64,000 bases of DNA from CAVTWS01 sp963738445 (GCA_963738445.1 CAVTWS010000001.1:124001-188000), one strand, 5' to 3'. Shown: positions 53,656 to 63,371, counted from the stretch's first letter. Numbers and translations are program-made. The notes: generated from the letters alone by a model not told the origin.

Positions 53656-54680
53656 CGGGCCAACGGCCCGGCACCCCGGCCCATCCGGTGTTGGCGGAGG
53701 TCCGACGGGGTGGCGTGGTGGAGAGCGTTCATCGCGGTGCGATCGCGGTCGTGGACTCATCCGGCCGCATCCGGTGGTCGGCGGGAGACCCGGACCGACT
53801 CGTGCTGCCCCGTTCTGCGGTGAAACCGGTTCAGGCGCTGCCGCTGCTGCTCAGCGGCGCCGCCGAACGCTTCGGTCTCGGTGATCGGCATCTGGCCCTG
53901 GCCTGCTCGTCGCACCGCGGCGAGCCGGCCCACGTCGCCGCGGTGGCGGAGTGGCTGGCGCGCCTCGGCCTCGACGCGTCGGCGCTGGAGTGCGGCACCC
54001 AGGAGGGGCGAGCGTCGCCACTGCACCACAACTGCTCGGGCAAACACGCCGGATTCCTGACGACCGCCGTGCACGCCGGTGACGATCCGCGCGGCTACAT
54101 CCAGCCCGGCCACCCGGTGCAGCGACGGGTCACGGCGGCGATGATCGAGGTGCTCGGCGATCGGCTGAGCGCCGAGCCGGTGGTCGACGGCTGCGGGATC
54201 CCGCTGTTCGGTGTGCCCCTCTCCGCCCTAGCGGTCTCCCTGATCCGTCTCGTCACCGGAGCCGGCCTGGACGACCCCGTGGGCTCCGCCGGCCGTCGTC
54301 TCGTCGGCGCCATGAGGTCGCATCCGTGGTGGATCGCCGGGCGCGGCTCGTCCGTGACCGACATTGCCATCGAGACCGGCGGCGCGGTGGTGGGGAAGAG
54401 CGGGGCCGAGGGTGTCTACGTGGCGGCGTGGCCCGACGCCGACCTCGGCGTGGCCATCAAGATCGACGACGGTGCCCGCCGCGCCGCCGATGTCGTCATC
54501 GCCGGCGTCCTGGCCCGGCTGGCCGACGGGATCGGTGATCGGGCGCCGAGCGCGGGGCGCGTTCGGCGCTGGGCGCAGCCGGCCCGCTCGCAACCGATGC
54601 GCAACGCCGCCGGCCGGATCGTGGGCGAGATCTGTGCCACGATGCGGCCCGTGGACTCCGAGGGACCGGACCTGCCGTGA
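53652..54680 (+). CDS. asparaginase (PF06089, Rhizobium etli ReAV type)
   Basis: A 342-residue enzyme that hydrolyses L-asparagine to aspartate and ammonia. It matches the ReAV class: the SxxK pair in PRSAVKPVQALPLL, Ser in ALACSSHRGEP, the zinc ligands in HHNCSGKHAGFL (Cys and Lys) and VVDGCGIPLFGVPL (Asp and Cys). Start GTG 53652 overlaps the oxidoreductase stop; its own stop overlaps the next gene. Feeds aspartate and ammonium metabolism. Confidence 0.93.
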   Translation: MTGQRPGTPAHPVLAEVRRGGVVESVHRGAIAVVDSSGRIRWSAGDPDRLVLPRSAVKPVQALPLLLSGAAERFGLGDRHLALACSSHRGEPAHVAAVAEWLARLGLDASALECGTQEGRASPLHHNCSGKHAGFLTTAVHAGDDPRGYIQPGHPVQRRVTAAMIEVLGDRLSAEPVVDGCGIPLFGVPLSALAVSLIRLVTGAGLDDPVGSAGRRLVGAMRSHPWWIAGRGSSVTDIAIETGGAVVGKSGAEGVYVAAWPDADLGVAIKIDDGARRAADVVIAGVLARLADGIGDRAPSAGRVRRWAQPARSQPMRNAAGRIVGEICATMRPVDSEGPDLP

Positions 54681-55456
54681 CCCCGTGGCTGACCTCTTCC
54701 GTCGCCGCCCGAGGCCGGCTGCTGAGCATCATCGTGCTCGTCGGGTCGCTGATCGGCATCGTCCTCGGGCTGGTGCTCGTCGAACGCACGGCGGACCGGT
54801 ACCGGGCGGTCCTCGACGTGAGCGAGGCCACCGCGGTGGTCGCGTCCGAAGCCGCCGACCCCATCTCGGGCCTGGCCGCCAGCGTCGACGATCTCACCGC
54901 CGGGGTGCTTCAGGGGCTGCGTGACGCCGAGTTGCTGGCCACCACCGCGGCGGCGACCGCCAGCCAGGTCGGGACGGCGGCCGCCACGAACCTGGCCGAC
55001 TCGCTCGACGGCATCGCGTCCATCGCCGAGCGGATCGCCTCCATCGTCGATGGGGTGGAAGCGCTCATCCCCGGTGATGTCGAGTCGGCCGCCGAGGACC
55101 TGCAGGAGGTGGCGGCCGGGCTCGAACCGGTGGCCGACCAGTTACGGATCGTGGGCGACGAACTGAGCTCGAGCGCCACGGAGCTCTCGTCGGCCGCGGG
55201 AACCCTGGCGGAGCTGAGCGACCAGCTCGGCGCCATCGAGGACGAGATCGCCGAGACCCAGGAGTCGCTGATCCGGCTGCCCGAGGTCGCCGACGAGTTG
55301 CTGCGCCAGGTTCGGGCCGACCGGGACCGATTGGGCGTGGAGGTCTGGTTGTGGCGGATGGCGGTCATCGTGGTCGGCGGGGTGCTCGCCGCCTCGGCGG
55401 CAACGGCGGAACGCCTGCTCCGGGCGGCCGTTGCGGACTCCCGCCGAACGGCCTGA
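54677..55456 (+). CDS. membrane protein with central coiled coil, unknown
   Basis: A 259-residue protein: N-terminal helix LLSIIVLVGSLIGIVLGLVLV, then about 170 residues of Ala/Glu/Asp/Leu-rich heptads (ADQLRIVGDELSSSATELSS, AELSDQLGAIEDEIAETQES) and a second helix MAVIVVGGVLAASAATA near the C-terminus. The layout is two membrane anchors around an extracytoplasmic coiled coil. No domain recognised. Coupled to asparaginase by a GTGA overlap. Followed by a hairpin. Confidence 0.82.
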   Translation: MTPWLTSSVAARGRLLSIIVLVGSLIGIVLGLVLVERTADRYRAVLDVSEATAVVASEAADPISGLAASVDDLTAGVLQGLRDAELLATTAAATASQVGTAAATNLADSLDGIASIAERIASIVDGVEALIPGDVESAAEDLQEVAAGLEPVADQLRIVGDELSSSATELSSAAGTLAELSDQLGAIEDEIAETQESLIRLPEVADELLRQVRADRDRLGVEVWLWRMAVIVVGGVLAASAATAERLLRAAVADSRRTA

Positions 55457-55462
55457 ATTGGC

Positions 55463-55490
55463 GCTGGGGCGCGACTTGTCGGGCCCCAGC
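55463..55490 (+). terminator. GC-rich hairpin after the operon
   Basis: Arms gctggggc (55463-55470) and gccccagc (55483-55490) pair perfectly around a 12-base loop, starting 7 bases after the stop. No T-tract follows. Confidence 0.5.
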
Positions 55491-55629
55491 TGCGTCGAGG
55501 AGTCACCGGTGTGGGTCGCTCGGCTCATTCATCGATCTTTCAGCCTCGCTTCCGTCAAGTCGTTCCGGCAGGTACCGAAGGAGGCGGACCAAGCGGGACC
55601 GGAGGGTGACCTTCGAGCCGAAGCAGGAG

Positions 55630-56109
55630 ATGGCCGACGCAATGATGATCGACATGGACCCGGGGCGCCTGGGGGGACCAGGAGTCGAGTTCCTCCACAA
55701 CTACTTCGACGGGACGACCCGGGTGCTCTACACCACCGGTGTCGAGACGGTCGTCGGCGACGAGCAGCTCATCGTCTCGCGCTCCGATCGGCGCGGGATC
55801 ATCACCGACGTCAATCAGGCGCTGGTGGCGGTGTCCGGCTATGACGCTCGGGAACTGGTCGGTCAACCCCAGGCGATCCTGCGCCATCCCGACACACCGA
55901 CCTCGGTGTTCGGGGAGATGTGGGACGCCATCAACGACGGTCGGCAGTGGCGGGGGATCTTCGTCAACCTGCGCCGGGATGGCGGCTTCTACCGCGTCCA
56001 CGCCACCGTGCTCCCGAACATCAAGCGGGGGCGCATCGTCGGCTACACGTCCGTCCAGCACGCCGCGTCACGGGCCTCCATGTTCACCCCCGACCGGGCG
56101 TTGGCCTGA
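55630..56109 (+). CDS. single PAS-domain protein, Aer-like
   Basis: A 159-residue protein consisting of one PAS domain. SDRRGIITDVNQALVAVSGY, ARELVGQPQAILRHPDTPTS and GGFYRVHATVLPNIKRGRIV follow the FAD-binding PAS of the aerotaxis receptor Aer closely, including the RHPD loop. No HAMP, methyl-accepting or output domain follows, and there are no membrane helices. The start could be ATG 55630, ATG 55642 or GTG 55606; AGGAG at 55625 suits 55642. Possibly a stand-alone redox or energy sensor that works through a partner. Confidence 0.85.
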   Translation: MADAMMIDMDPGRLGGPGVEFLHNYFDGTTRVLYTTGVETVVGDEQLIVSRSDRRGIITDVNQALVAVSGYDARELVGQPQAILRHPDTPTSVFGEMWDAINDGRQWRGIFVNLRRDGGFYRVHATVLPNIKRGRIVGYTSVQHAASRASMFTPDRALA

Positions 56110-56149
56110 CCGGGCTCGGCCCGGGGCCAGCTACTCCGCCCGGGACCAG

Positions 56150-56638
56150 CTACCGCGTGCCCCAGTTGTAGGTCTGCTTCACCAGGTCGAGATAGGTGAA
56201 GATCTCGGCGGACTCCACGCCGGGCACGCTCCGGATGTCGGCGTTGACCAGGTCGAGCAGATCCGAGTTGTCGGCGCAGACGACCTCGACGAGCAGGTCG
56301 AACCGACCCGCGGTGACCACCACGTAGTCGACGGCGACGAGCTCGGCGATGGAGCGGGCGACCACCGACACGTCGCCGGTGGCGCGGATGCCGAGCATGG
56401 CGAAGACGTGGAAGCCGAGCGAGGTGGGATCGGTGACGCCGACGATCTGCACCGCGCCGCTGTCGATCAACCGCCGCACTCGTTGGCGCACCGCCGCCTG
56501 GGACAGGCCGACGAGCGGGCCGAGGTCGGCGTAGGAGATCCGGCCGTCACGCTGGAGCTCGCGGACCACCGCCTTGTCGATCTCGTCGAGGACGAGTGGC
56601 TCCTCGGCGGACTCTCGAGCCGACCGGATCACGCCCAT
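56150..56638 (-). CDS. Lrp/AsnC family transcriptional regulator
   Basis: A 162-residue Lrp/AsnC regulator: winged-helix DKAVVRELQRDGRISYADLG and LSQAAVRQRVRRLIDSGAVQ, then a RAM ligand-binding domain (VDYVVVTAGRFDLLVEVVCA, VESAEIFTYLDLVKQ). It overlaps the 3' end of ald by ten bases on the same strand, so it is probably co-transcribed. By analogy with mycobacterial AldR it may control alanine dehydrogenase in response to alanine (inference). Confidence 0.93.
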   Translation of the reverse strand: MGVIRSARESAEEPLVLDEIDKAVVRELQRDGRISYADLGPLVGLSQAAVRQRVRRLIDSGAVQIVGVTDPTSLGFHVFAMLGIRATGDVSVVARSIAELVAVDYVVVTAGRFDLLVEVVCADNSDLLDLVNADIRSVPGVESAEIFTYLDLVKQTYNWGTR

Positions 56639-57750
56639 CGCGGCGCTCCGGCCGGCCGTTCGAGGCTGGCGGCCACCACCGAGTTGACGATCTGGCCCCC
56701 ATCAGTGTTGACGCCGAGGGTCAGCTCGGGGTCGCCGGCACACGCCGCGGCCGGTCCGAGGGTGGCGAGGTCGACGAGGTAGGGGAGGGTCGCGTTGGTG
56801 AGGGCGTGGGTCGAGGTGTGCGGCACGGCGCCGGGCATGTTCCCGACGGCGTAGTGGATGACGCCGTGCTTCTCGTACACCGGATCGTGATGGGTGGTCT
56901 CGTGGGTGGTGGCGATGCAGCCGCCCTGATCGACCGCGACATCGACGATGACCGCCCCCGGTCTCATCGAGCGGACCATGTCCTCGGTGACGACGATCGG
57001 CGCTCGCCCCCCGGCCACCAGCACGGCACCGATGACCAGGTCGGCGTCGGCGACGGCCCGTTCCAGGGCCCCCCGGTTGGAGGCCAGGGTGGTGATGCGG
57101 CCGCGATGGATCTGGTCGGTCCAGCGCAGGCGGTCGAGGCTCTTGTCGAGCAGGCGCACCTCCGCCTCCATGCCCGCGGCGATCCAGGCCGCGTTCCAGC
57201 CGACATTGCCGGCACCGATGACGGTGACCTTGCCCGGGGCCACGCCGGGTACGCCGCCGAGCAGCACGCCGCGGCCACCGTGATGGGCCTCGAGGAACTT
57301 GGCCCCCGCCTGCACCGCCATGCGGCCGGCCACCTCGCTCATGGGGGCGAGCAGGGGCAGGCTGCCGTCGGACCGCTGGACCGTCTCGTACGCGATGCCG
57401 GTCGTGCCCGCGGCGAGCAGGGAGTCGGCGACGACCGGGTAGGCGGCGAGGTGCAGGTACGTGAACAACACGAGGTCGTCACGCAGGTAGCCGAACTCCG
57501 ATGCCTGTGGCTCCTTGACCTTGCAGACGAGGCCGGCCCGGCCCCACACGTCGGCTCCTTCGGCGACGATCTCGGCTCCGGCGGCGGCGTACTCGGAGTC
57601 GGCGATCCGGGAGCCTTCGCCGGCGCCGCGCTGGACCAGCACGCCGACCCCGTGCGCGGCGAGCTCACGGACCCCGTCGGGGGTGATCGCCACCCGGTGC
57701 TCGTCGGCTTTGATCTCGGTTGGGACCCCCACGACCAGTGGCTTCGTCAT
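56629..57750 (-). CDS. ald: alanine dehydrogenase
   Basis: A 373-residue NAD-dependent enzyme interconverting alanine and pyruvate plus ammonia. Substrate Lys in LVCKVKEPQ, catalytic His in LFTYLHLAA, NAD-binding VTVIGAGNVGWNAA and VDVAVDQGGC are all present. ATG 57750, 18 bases after the stop of the secreted protease gene. Followed by its likely regulator. Confidence 0.96.
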   Translation of the reverse strand: MTKPLVVGVPTEIKADEHRVAITPDGVRELAAHGVGVLVQRGAGEGSRIADSEYAAAGAEIVAEGADVWGRAGLVCKVKEPQASEFGYLRDDLVLFTYLHLAAYPVVADSLLAAGTTGIAYETVQRSDGSLPLLAPMSEVAGRMAVQAGAKFLEAHHGGRGVLLGGVPGVAPGKVTVIGAGNVGWNAAWIAAGMEAEVRLLDKSLDRLRWTDQIHRGRITTLASNRGALERAVADADLVIGAVLVAGGRAPIVVTEDMVRSMRPGAVIVDVAVDQGGCIATTHETTHHDPVYEKHGVIHYAVGNMPGAVPHTSTHALTNATLPYLVDLATLGPAAACAGDPELTLGVNTDGGQIVNSVVAASLERPAGAPRWA

Positions 57751-57768
57751 GGGGTCACTGTAGGGGCG

Positions 57769-59967
57769 TCAGCCGGCCAGGTAGGGGCTTCGGGACAGGT
57801 CGGGGCAGGTGGGTCGGGCGTGACCCCAGTAGTCGTCGCGTCCGGGGTCGAGCGTCGGGCTGACCACCACGAACTGTCCCATCAGGTCGGTGCCCGGCCC
57901 CCCGTTCGTGCTGATGTGGGCGCGGTCGTTGTCGTTGGGGGCACAGACCGGCACGGCGCCGAGGGCGTGGAACGACTCGTGGGTGGCGACGATGGCGGCC
58001 TCGCTCACGCCGGGAAGCGACGTGGTCGACGGATCGTCGCAGGTCGATCCGATGAACACGTGGGCGTAGCGGGGATCGCCGATCCGTCCCTCGAGCTCGA
58101 TGTCTGAGGACGCAGTGCCGAGAACGACACCGCACACTCCGCCGGTGTACACGCCTTCCAGGAACACGACGAACAGCTTGTCCGGGTGACCGAAACCGTC
58201 GGCCACCAACTGCTCCTGGATGAGTGACGTCCCGGTAAAGCCGATCTGGAGACCGGACGAGAATCGGTCAAGGATGTTGCTGGGTGCGAGGTCGGCGACG
58301 CGCAGCCCGAGGCGCACGGTGCTGACCTCGGGCACGTCGGCTACTCGATCCCACGAGAACGTCTGGCCGGACTGGGCGTCGAGCCAGCTGTCGATGTTGG
58401 TGAGCTCGTGGGCGATGGCCGCGGTCCGCCCCGGCTGCTCGGCGACGTCGGCCGGGATCGCGTAGACCACGTGGACCTGGGCGAGGGTGCCGGTGTCGAG
58501 GTCGTCCTGGCTGTTGCGGGCCACGACGACGCCGACGAGGTCGGCGAGGAGATGGGTGGAGCCGGCGTCGTTGTACAGGGTGAACTCGCCGGCGGCCGAC
58601 AGCGGGACGAAGACGAGGTTGGGAACGGTCTCGCCCGCGGTCGGGTTCAGGTTCGAGGCGGTCGGCATGGGCTGACCGGTGGGGAACGCGGTCACGAAGG
58701 TGGCGGTCGAGGCGCCCACCGCCGTGACGTTGACGACGACGCCGGTGGCGGCGTAGGGGAGTTGGAGGCGGAGGTCGTCGGCGACCGCCACGGTCACCAG
58801 GCCGTGGGGGCCGACCGGTGATGCCGGCGAACCGATTCCGATGCGGGTATCGAGCACCCGGACCGGGGTCAACGGGGTGTAGCTGCCGCGGTCGGGGAGC
58901 CAGGCCATGACGTCGACGACGAGGTGGGTGGTGCCGGCGTTGTTGTACAAGGAGATCCCGCCGCCGGCCCCCACCTTGACGATGCTGAGGTTGGGGAACG
59001 TCTCCCCGGCATCGAGGTTCAACGTCGAGGTCAGCGGGAGCGGCTCGCCCGACGGCCACGCCGTGACGTGTGTCGGGAGCGTGGCACCGGTAGCGGTGAT
59101 GTTCACGACGACCGCACCGACCCCGGTGGTCGGCACCCCGCCCTGGCCCAGCACCGGGACATCGATCGTCGCCGCCTGACCGACCGGAGCCCCGGACCCG
59201 GTGCGGGTGTCGAGCACGCGGGCCGGCACGAGCGGGGTGAGGTGAGCGTCGATGGGCGCCCACCCGACGACGTCGACGACCAGGTGCGCCAGGCCGTCGT
59301 TGTTGTACAGCGACACCGAACCGCCCGCACCGACCTTGACCACGGCGAGGTTCGGCAGGGTCTGGCCGGCCGTGGCGTTCAAGATGCTGGCCAGGGGTCG
59401 GGCATCGCCGGCGGGATAGGCGGTGATGAACGTGGCGACGGTGGGCTGGGTCACCGTGACATTGAGCACCACGGCACCCACGCCGGTCGGCGGCACGCTG
59501 CCGCGGCCGAGGATCGGCACATCGAGAGTGGCGCCCGGACCCAACGGTGCCGCGGCGGCGCCGAGCCCGATCCGGGTGTCGAGGAGGCGGGACGGGGTGA
59601 CGGGCTGCATCCCGGCGAAGGTGGTGCCGGGCGATGCCGCCAGCTCACTGCCGGTGACGAGGCTGCCCGTCAGGGCGGCGTCCGGCGGGTCGTCGCGGGA
59701 CGCGAGCAGTGCGTCCGGCCCCACGCCGGTCGAGGCGCTCGGGTCGGGTCGGTCGAACTCGGCCAGACCGTCCGGTGCCTCACCCACCGGGTCGAAGCGC
59801 TCCATCGAACCCGAGCCCTCGGCCTGGGCTGGAGCGGCACTTGTCGACAGCGTCAGCCCCGTCGTCACGGCGAGCGTGGCGATACCGGCCGCCCACCAGC
59901 GCCGGGAGCGGCGGAGCCGTCGGTTGGGCACGCCAAACGGTAGCCGCAGCACCCGGGTGGGCGGCAT
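57769..59967 (-). CDS. secreted RLLDTR-repeat protein with HExxH metalloprotease-like domain
   Basis: A 732-residue exported protein. Signal peptide: Arg-rich start, helix GIATLAVTTGLTLSTSAAPA, AQA cleavage near residue 49. About residues 118-480 contain three diverged beta repeats of about 120 residues, each from PSRLLDTRIG/PARVLDTRTG/PVRVLDTRIG to HLVVDVVGW or equivalent. The last 240 residues form a separate domain with VHVVYAIPADV, LFVVFLEGVYTGG and the zinc motif THESFHALGAVP, followed by a GPGTDLMGQ turn that recalls the Met-turn of metzincins. Cys pairs (GGVCG, STCDD, PVCAPN, PTCPD) suggest disulfides or metal sites. Protease activity is inferred. ATG 59967 overlaps nothing. Confidence 0.86.
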   Translation of the reverse strand: MPPTRVLRLPFGVPNRRLRRSRRWWAAGIATLAVTTGLTLSTSAAPAQAEGSGSMERFDPVGEAPDGLAEFDRPDPSASTGVGPDALLASRDDPPDAALTGSLVTGSELAASPGTTFAGMQPVTPSRLLDTRIGLGAAAAPLGPGATLDVPILGRGSVPPTGVGAVVLNVTVTQPTVATFITAYPAGDARPLASILNATAGQTLPNLAVVKVGAGGSVSLYNNDGLAHLVVDVVGWAPIDAHLTPLVPARVLDTRTGSGAPVGQAATIDVPVLGQGGVPTTGVGAVVVNITATGATLPTHVTAWPSGEPLPLTSTLNLDAGETFPNLSIVKVGAGGGISLYNNAGTTHLVVDVMAWLPDRGSYTPLTPVRVLDTRIGIGSPASPVGPHGLVTVAVADDLRLQLPYAATGVVVNVTAVGASTATFVTAFPTGQPMPTASNLNPTAGETVPNLVFVPLSAAGEFTLYNDAGSTHLLADLVGVVVARNSQDDLDTGTLAQVHVVYAIPADVAEQPGRTAAIAHELTNIDSWLDAQSGQTFSWDRVADVPEVSTVRLGLRVADLAPSNILDRFSSGLQIGFTGTSLIQEQLVADGFGHPDKLFVVFLEGVYTGGVCGVVLGTASSDIELEGRIGDPRYAHVFIGSTCDDPSTTSLPGVSEAAIVATHESFHALGAVPVCAPNDNDRAHISTNGGPGTDLMGQFVVVSPTLDPGRDDYWGHARPTCPDLSRSPYLAG

Positions 59968-59974
59968 CGCCCGA

Positions 59975-61127
59975 TCAGGATCCGGCCGCGGCCGCCTCGA
60001 TCAGTGGGTTGATCCGGTCGTCGACCACGGCGGTGATCGGGCCCCGGTCCTGCACGATCTCGAGGCGGGCCATCGTCTGGGCCGGTGGGTAGACGGCGGG
60101 ATTGGCGAGGATCTCGGGCAGGATCGTCGCCTGCGCCGCCGCGTTCGGGCTGGCGTAGAACGTGTAGTTGGTCGAGCGCGGCGCCGTTGGTGGCGTCGAG
60201 GATGAAGTTCATGAACGCATGGGCGGTGCAGGGATGCTCGGCGCCGGCCGGGATCACCATGTTGTCGACCCATTGCGGCCCGCCCTCGGTGGGCACGAAG
60301 TACCGGTAGCGGTCGAGCACAGTGGGGTCCTCGGCCGCCGCGGTCGACAGCAGGGCGAGTACGTCGCCGCTGAAGCCCATGGCGATGTCGATCTCTCCGG
60401 CCAGCAGCAGATCCTCGAAGTGGTCGGTGTCGAACGAGTGCAGGTGTGGGGCTGCCGCCTCGACGACGTTGGCCGCCTCGACGAGCTGGATGGTGTCCTC
60501 GGTGTTCAACGAGTAGCCGAGGTACTTGAGCGCGGCGCCGAGCACCTCCCGGCCGGTTTCGAGCAGGGTGATGCGTCCGCTCCGGGCGGTCGCCTGTTCA
60601 GGATCGAACACCAGACCCCACGACGGATCGACATCGCCGCCCACGGCGTCGAGGTTCACGGCCAACCCGGTCGTGCCCCACTGGTACGGAACGGCGTAGT
60701 CGCCCGACGGGTCGTAGGGGAGCTCCTGGAACTCGGGCAGCAGGTTGGCCAGGTTCGGGATGGCGTCGGCGTGGTACGGCTGGAGGAGGCCGTCGGCCAC
60801 CATGGTGGGCACGAGGTAGTCGGACGGTACGACGATGTCGAAGGTCTCGGCGGCGGCGAGCCGACCGGCGGCTTCCTCGCTGCTGGCGAAGAACTCCTCG
60901 GTGACCGTCACGCCGTTCTGCGCCTCGAAGGCGTCGACGAGGGCCGGGTCGATGTACTCGGACCAGTTGAGCAGTTCGAGGTCGCCGTCGACCTGGCCCA
61001 CCCCGCAGTCGGCCGAGCCGTTCGCGCTGGTCGATCCGGAGTCGCCTCCGATGACACCCGTGGCGACCGCAACGGCGGCCAGCAGGACGAGCGCGGCGGC
61101 TCCGATGATGAGGCGTTGGCGAGACAT
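59975..61127 (-). CDS. spermidine/putrescine-type substrate-binding protein, one frameshift
   Basis: From ATG 61127 a signal/anchor helix (IIGAAALVLLAAVAVATGV) is followed by a PotD-like binding protein: LELLNWSEYIDPALVDAFEA, FDIVVPSDYLVPTMVADGLL, YQWGTTGLAVN and IDIAMGFSGDVLALLS. Near 60178 an extra G in ctcgacc shifts the frame. Removing it gives LTNYTFYASPNAAAQATILP and an end at TGA 59977-59975. Total about 383 residues. A second binding protein of this type is at the right edge. Confidence 0.88.
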
Positions 61128-61254
61128 ACGGTTCCCTGGTCGGATGGACATCTCCTCTATCGGCGGCGCAGCGCCTCTCTTGAGTGGGCCGATCGTCACG
61201 GCATCTCGGCAAATCGTTGGCTTCGTCCCCTCGGATCGACCCAAGCTGAACCTC

Positions 61255-61590
61255 ATGGACGACGACATGCGGTGCTTCGCCGTCATCTTCACCAACCAGC
61301 TTCGACGCCCAACCGGCCCTGCCGGGTACGAGGCGACCTCGGAACGCATGGTCGAGTTGGCCGCATCCCAGCCCGGGTTCCTGGGCATCGACAGCGTCCG
61401 AGGCTCGGACGGGGTCGGGATCACGGTGTCGTACTGGGACAGCGAGGCCGCGATCACGGCCTGGCGCGACGACGTGGAGCACGCCGCGGCCCGAGAGCAG
61501 GGTCGGGCCGAGTTCTACGAGTGGTACGACCTTCGGGTGGCCGAGGTGACCCGCAGGTACGGGTTCAGCCGGCCGCCCGGTGACGGGTGA
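61255..61590 (+). CDS. antibiotic biosynthesis monooxygenase (ABM) domain protein
   Basis: A 111-residue dimeric-ferredoxin-like protein: CFAVIFTNQLRRPTGP, MVELAASQPGFLGIDSVRG, VSYWDSEAAITAWRDDVEH and the tail YDLRVAEVTRRYGF, the pattern of YczJ-like ABM proteins. ATG 61255. It is embedded between two sets of minus-strand transporter genes; its stop abuts that of the convergent permease inside gggtgatcaccc. The substrate is unknown. Confidence 0.88.
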   Translation: MDDDMRCFAVIFTNQLRRPTGPAGYEATSERMVELAASQPGFLGIDSVRGSDGVGITVSYWDSEAAITAWRDDVEHAAAREQGRAEFYEWYDLRVAEVTRRYGFSRPPGDG

Positions 61591-62393
61591 TCACCCTCGA
61601 CCGCCCACGGCCGGCCCGCCCGAATTGCCGGCGATGCGCTGGGCGATGGCGATCGGCACCAACGTCGCCGCCATCACGACGAGCGCCACCACGTTCAGCA
61701 CCGGCCGGTTGCGGGGCCGGTTGAGGCTGTCGAAGATCCAGATGGGCAGGGTCTTGTCCGGACCGCCCCGGGTGAACGTCGTGACGATGATCTCGTCGAA
61801 GCTCAGGGCAAAGGCGAGGATCCCGCCGGCGAGGAGCGCGGAACCGACGGAGGGCAGCAGGACGTACCGGAAGGTCTGGAGACCGGAGGCGCCAAGATCC
61901 ATCGACGCCTCGATGATCGAGCCCGAGGTGCGGCGCAACCGGGCCAGCACGTTGTTGTAGACGACGACGACGCAGAACGTCGCATGCCCCACGATGATGG
62001 TGCGACTGCTCAGGTCGATGTCGCCGAGGGTGATGGCCGACCGGAGGGCGATGCCGGTGATGATCCCGGGCAGGGCGATCGGCAGCACCACGAGGAACGA
62101 CACCGCTTCCCGACCGAAGAAGCTCGATCGGGCCACCGCCGCCGAGGCCATGGTGCCGAGCACCAGGGCGATGGCGGTCGACGGCGGCGGCCACTCGGAC
62201 GGAGAGCCCCATGGCGGTCCAGATGTCGTCGTTGTCGGCCGCGACCTCGAACCAGTCGGGTGGTCAGTCCCGGCGGTGGAAACGTGAAGAGGAGGTCGTC
62301 GGTGGTGAAGGCGTACAGGATGACGATGGCGAGCGGGAACCACAGGAACAGCAGGCTGGCGCCGGCGGCGACCCGGAGAGCGATCCGGTTCAT
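61591..62393 (-). pseudogene. polyamine-type ABC transporter permease (PotC-like), frameshifted
   Basis: ATG 62393 starts MNRIALRVAAGASLLFLW and a first helix. Breaks near 62265 and 62200 separate it from the remaining reading: VLGTMASAAVARSSFFGREA, LPIALPGIITGIALRSAI, EAA-loop EASMDLGASGLQTFRYVLLP and a last helix VVALVVMAATLVPIAIA. About 267 residues in total. The start overlaps the PotB-like stop by one base (TGATG). Confidence 0.82.
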
Positions 62394-63371
62394 CAGAGGG
62401 CCTCGAACGCGCCGGAGCGGCGAGCCAGGAGGAGGTAGATGCCCATGATCGCCATCGGGATGACCGTGTACGCGGCGGCGAGGGGGAGGTCGCCGCCGGT
62501 GCCCTGGAACTGGTAGATGGCCCGACCGATGGTGGGTCGGGACGGCCCGACCAGGGTCGGGATGATGTAGTCGCCGAGCGTCAGCGAGAAGGTGAAGATG
62601 GAACCGGCGACGACCCCTGGCAGCGCCAGCGGCCAGATGACCCGACGGAAGGTGTGCCACGGCCGGGCGCCGAGGTCGGCCGAGGCATCGAGGAAGGACT
62701 CGGGTACCCGCTCGAGGGAGGCTGGATGGGCAGGATCATGTACGGGATCCACACATAGATGAACACGAGCCACTGACCGGTCCAGCTGTCCGACAACGTG
62801 GCGCCCCCGATGAACGGAGCGTCGACCACCGCATCGACCACCCCGGTCAGGTGCAGCTTGTCGGCGAACCAGTACAGCACGCCCTCCTGGGACAAGATGT
62901 TGCGCCAGGCGTAGACCCGCACGATGTAGCTGGCCCACAGCGGGAGCACGATGCCGAGGTAGATCAACGCCTTGGTGCGGCTCGAGGCGACCTTGGCCAG
63001 GTGGTACGCCACGGGGTACGCCAGCGCCGCGCAACCGATGGTGACGGCGGCCGCCATCGCCGTGGTGCGCAGCACGGTGTCACGGGTGGTGGCGGTGAAC
63101 AGCTTGCGCCACGTGTCGAGGCCGAGATCGCTCGTTGACGACGCCGGTGAACTCGTCGAGGCGGTAGAAGCTCTGCCACAGCGAGGGCGAGCAGCGAACC
63201 CACGTAGACCACGCCCAGCCACAGCAGCGGCGGCGTGAGGAGCAACGCGAGCCGCAGCCGCGGGTGGCGGTAGAAGAACGCCGAGATCCGGTGGCCCATC
63301 GTGGTGGCCACGACCGAACGGGGGCCGGGGGCCGGTTGGAGGGCGTCGTCGATGCTGGTGGGAATGGTCAT
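62393..63371 (-). pseudogene. polyamine-type ABC transporter permease (PotB-like), frameshifted
   Basis: ATG 63371 begins MTIPTSIDDALQPAPGP, with a first helix LALLLTPPLLWLGVVYVGSL. Frame breaks near 63185, 63130 and 62730 are needed to join LDTWRKLFTATTRDTVLRTT, VAYHLAKVASSRTKALIYLG, WIPYMILPI and the EAA region DASADLGARPWHTFRRVIWP through LARRSGAFEAL (stop 62395-62393). About 325 residues. Order: binding protein, PotB-like, PotC-like, as in pot operons. Confidence 0.82.

Noticed and set aside
56110..56149. Short direct repeat of ccagctac with cccggg between the PAS gene and the Lrp gene as a binding site
   Set aside because: Two short copies in a 40-base convergent gap, most likely terminator-related or chance.
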